From Sphingomonas phyllosphaerae (GTDB taxonomy: Bacteria > Pseudomonadota > Alphaproteobacteria > Sphingomonadales > Sphingomonadaceae), in the NCBI RefSeq assembly GCF_029623345.1, contig NZ_JAPYKH010000006.1, positions 124,001 through 188,000 on the forward strand: a DNA stretch of 64,000 nucleotides, in the 5' to 3' direction. Positions within the stretch are counted from its first letter, which is position 1, and the number at the start of each line of letters is the position of its first letter. A model generated the notes under the pieces. That model searched no databases, was not told where the DNA came from, and saw only the letters and a program-made list of their open reading frames with translations. This document shows positions 62,193 to 64,000 of the stretch, piece by piece. The position numbers and the translations under genes were made by a program.

Positions 62193-64000
62193 ATGCGACC
62201 CGAGATCCTCAATCCGCTGTTCGCCGAAGTGGCCGCGCTCAAGGGCGTCGGTCCGGCGCTGGCCAAGCCGCTCGACCGGCTGGGCATCGCGCGCGCGGTC
62301 GACCTGCTCTTCCATCTACCCTCGGGCTGGGTCGACCGGGTGGCGCGCGACGAACTCGACGACGCCGACGTCGGCCGCACGATCGCGATCACGCTCACCC
62401 CGCGCGACTATCGCAGCGGCTCCAGCCCGCGCGCGCCGACGCGCGTCCAGGCGACCGACGCCGCGGGAAATCACGCGAGCCTCGTGTTCTTCGGCGGCGG
62501 CTCGGGCTGGGCGCGCAAGCAGCTGCCGCTTGGCGAGCCCAAGCGAGTCTCGGGCCGGCTCGACCGCTACGGCGACGCGCTCCAGATCGTCCATCCCGAA
62601 ATCGGCGGCGAGGAGGAGGGCTTCCGCGCGCGCGAGGCGATCTACCCGCTGAGCGAGGGGCTGACCTCGCGCCGCCTCGCCGCGCTGGTCGAGCAGGCGC
62701 TGGCACGCGCGCCGGTGCTCGACGAGTGGATCGAGCCCAGCCTCAAGGCCCGCCACGACTGGCCCGACTGGCGCAGCGCGGTCGAGCGCATCCACGCCGA
62801 CCCGGCCGACGCGGTGGCGCGCGCGCGGCTCGCCTATGACGAGCTCTTCGCCAACCAGCTCGCGCTGTCGCTGGTGCGCGCCGACACGCGCAAGCGTCGC
62901 GGGCGCTCGTTGCAGGGCGACGGGCGGCTGCGTGACCTCCTGCGCCTGCCCTATCAGCTCACCGGCGCGCAGGCGCGCAGCGTGCGCGAGATCGAGGGCG
63001 ACCTGGCGCAGAGCGCGCCGATGCTGCGGCTGCTCCAGGGCGATGTCGGCGCGGGCAAGACCTTGGTGGCGGCGATGGCGCTGCTGATCGCGATCGAGGC
63101 GGGGGCACAGGGGGCGCTCCTCGCGCCGACCGAAATCCTCGCGCGCCAGCACTACGATACGCTGCGTCGGCTGCTCGCCGGGCTGCCGGTCGAGATCGCG
63201 GTGCTGACCGGGCGCGACAAGGGTCGCGCGCGCGAGGCGACGCTGATGGGGCTGGCCGACGGCTCGATCCAGCTGCTGATCGGCACGCACGCGATCTTCC
63301 AGGAGGCGGTGCGTTACCGCGACCTCGGGCTGGTGGTGGTGGACGAGCAGCATCGCTTCGGGGTGGCGGAGCGCATGCTGCTCCAGGCCAAGGGCCAGAC
63401 CCCGCCACACGTGCTGGCGATGACCGCGACCCCGATCCCGCGCACGCTGACGCTCGCGCTCCACGGCGAGATGGACCAGAGCCGGCTCGACGAGATGCCG
63501 CCCGGGCGCGAGCCGATCGAGACCCGCGTCGTCTCGGAGGAGCGTATCGACGAGGTGGTCAACGCGCTCGGCCGTCACCTCGCGGACGGGAAGCAGGCCT
63601 ATTGGGTCTGTCCGCTGGTGGAGGAGAGCGCGACGAGCGACTTGCAGGCCGCCGAAGCGCGCGCGGCGTCGTTGCAGGCACGGTTCGGCGACCGCGTCGC
63701 GCTGGTCCACGGCCGGATGCGCGGCGCCGAGAAGGACGCGGTGATGGCGCGCTTCTCCGCCAATGAGGCGGGCGTGCTGGTGGCGACCACGGTGATCGAG
63801 GTCGGCGTCGATGTACCCAACGCGACGCTGATCGTGATCGAGCACGCCGACCGCTTCGGATTGGCGCAGCTTCATCAGCTCCGCGGGCGGGTCGGGCGCG
63901 GCGGCGGCAAGTCGGTGTGCCTGCTGCTGCGCGGCGGGTCGCTGAGCGAAACCGCGCGGGCGCGGCTGGCGCTGATGCGCGAGAGCAACGACGGCTTCCG
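62193..64000 (+). CDS. recG: ATP-dependent DNA helicase RecG (truncated by window end)
   Basis: The first 602 residues of RecG, a branch-migrating helicase that remodels stalled forks and recombination intermediates. The wedge/OB domain (TPRDYRSGSSPRAPTRVQAT) is followed by the motor with Walker A GDVGAGKT (about 283-290), EILARQHYDTL, DEQHRFGVAER, MTATPIPRTLTLALHGEMDQ and QLRGRVGRGG. The rest of the gene lies beyond the right edge. Confidence 0.96.
   Translation, partial: MRPEILNPLFAEVAALKGVGPALAKPLDRLGIARAVDLLFHLPSGWVDRVARDELDDADVGRTIAITLTPRDYRSGSSPRAPTRVQATDAAGNHASLVFFGGGSGWARKQLPLGEPKRVSGRLDRYGDALQIVHPEIGGEEEGFRAREAIYPLSEGLTSRRLAALVEQALARAPVLDEWIEPSLKARHDWPDWRSAVERIHADPADAVARARLAYDELFANQLALSLVRADTRKRRGRSLQGDGRLRDLLRLPYQLTGAQARSVREIEGDLAQSAPMLRLLQGDVGAGKTLVAAMALLIAIEAGAQGALLAPTEILARQHYDTLRRLLAGLPVEIAVLTGRDKGRAREATLMGLADGSIQLLIGTHAIFQEAVRYRDLGLVVVDEQHRFGVAERMLLQAKGQTPPHVLAMTATPIPRTLTLALHGEMDQSRLDEMPPGREPIETRVVSEERIDEVVNALGRHLADGKQAYWVCPLVEESATSDLQAAEARAASLQARFGDRVALVHGRMRGAEKDAVMARFSANEAGVLVATTVIEVGVDVPNATLIVIEHADRFGLAQLHQLRGRVGRGGGKSVCLLLRGGSLSETARARLALMRESNDGF

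Overview
The window is GC-rich DNA from an alphaproteobacterium of the Sphingomonadales, most likely Sphingomonas or a close relative. This rests on an exosortase V-type (XrtV) sorting locus with PEPxxWA-CTERM substrates, a tryptophan-halogenase/TonB-receptor pair, CC0125/CC1285-type lipoprotein architecture, and many short paired palindromic intergenic repeats. There is no phage, IS element, CRISPR array or rRNA. One tRNA (Asn, GTT) is present. Both ends cut through genes: an unidentified C-terminus at the left and recG at the right.

Layout. 1-4.1 kb: EF-hand lipoprotein, UDP-glucuronate decarboxylase, an acyltransferase-3 protein and a GT2 glycosyltransferase. 4.3-16.8 kb: exopolysaccharide/exosortase locus. 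It runs xrtV-epsI, a small membrane accessory protein and an EpsD-like lipoprotein, then a leftward operon Wza-type export protein > outer-membrane barrel > GumC/Wzz > CpsD kinase. A rightward set follows: TPR lipoprotein, polyprenyl glycosyl-phosphotransferase, WecG-type glycosyltransferase, membrane protein and PEPxxWA-CTERM protein. No Wzx flippase or Wzy polymerase is visible. 16.9-20.7 kb: core-2/I-branching glycosyltransferase, metallophosphatase, CAP-domain protein, and a second PEPxxWA-CTERM protein translationally coupled to an L,D-transpeptidase.

20.7-28 kb: a LysR regulator divergent from a near-complete lower valine catabolic operon (mmsA, lipoprotein, isobutyryl-CoA-type dehydrogenase, 3-hydroxyisobutyryl-CoA hydrolase, enoyl-CoA hydratase, mmsB). 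28-33 kb: M1 aminopeptidase, then tryptophan catabolism (kynU-kynA). 33-38 kb: marR, an unusual single ORF fusing an outer-membrane efflux factor to an EmrA-like adaptor, and an EmrB-like MFS pump. 38-47.3 kb: M16 peptidase, AI-2E-type permease, purEK, luciferase-like monooxygenase, HAD phosphatase and dapD. 47.3-53.9 kb: lipoprotein, pncA, tryptophan halogenase and a TonB-dependent receptor behind a regulatory region rich in dyads. 53.9-64 kb: tRNA-Asn, nadK, moaA, an EAL-domain protein, two small proteins, mfd, sdhE and recG.

The observations most worth checking are the OMF-adaptor fusion with no internal start, the PEPxxWA protein/L,D-transpeptidase pair, an in-frame TGA in a signal-peptide-like leader, a hairpin that buries a ribosome-binding site in the valine operon, and several clean operator-like dyads. 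All assignments come from reading the sequence; no database search was run.
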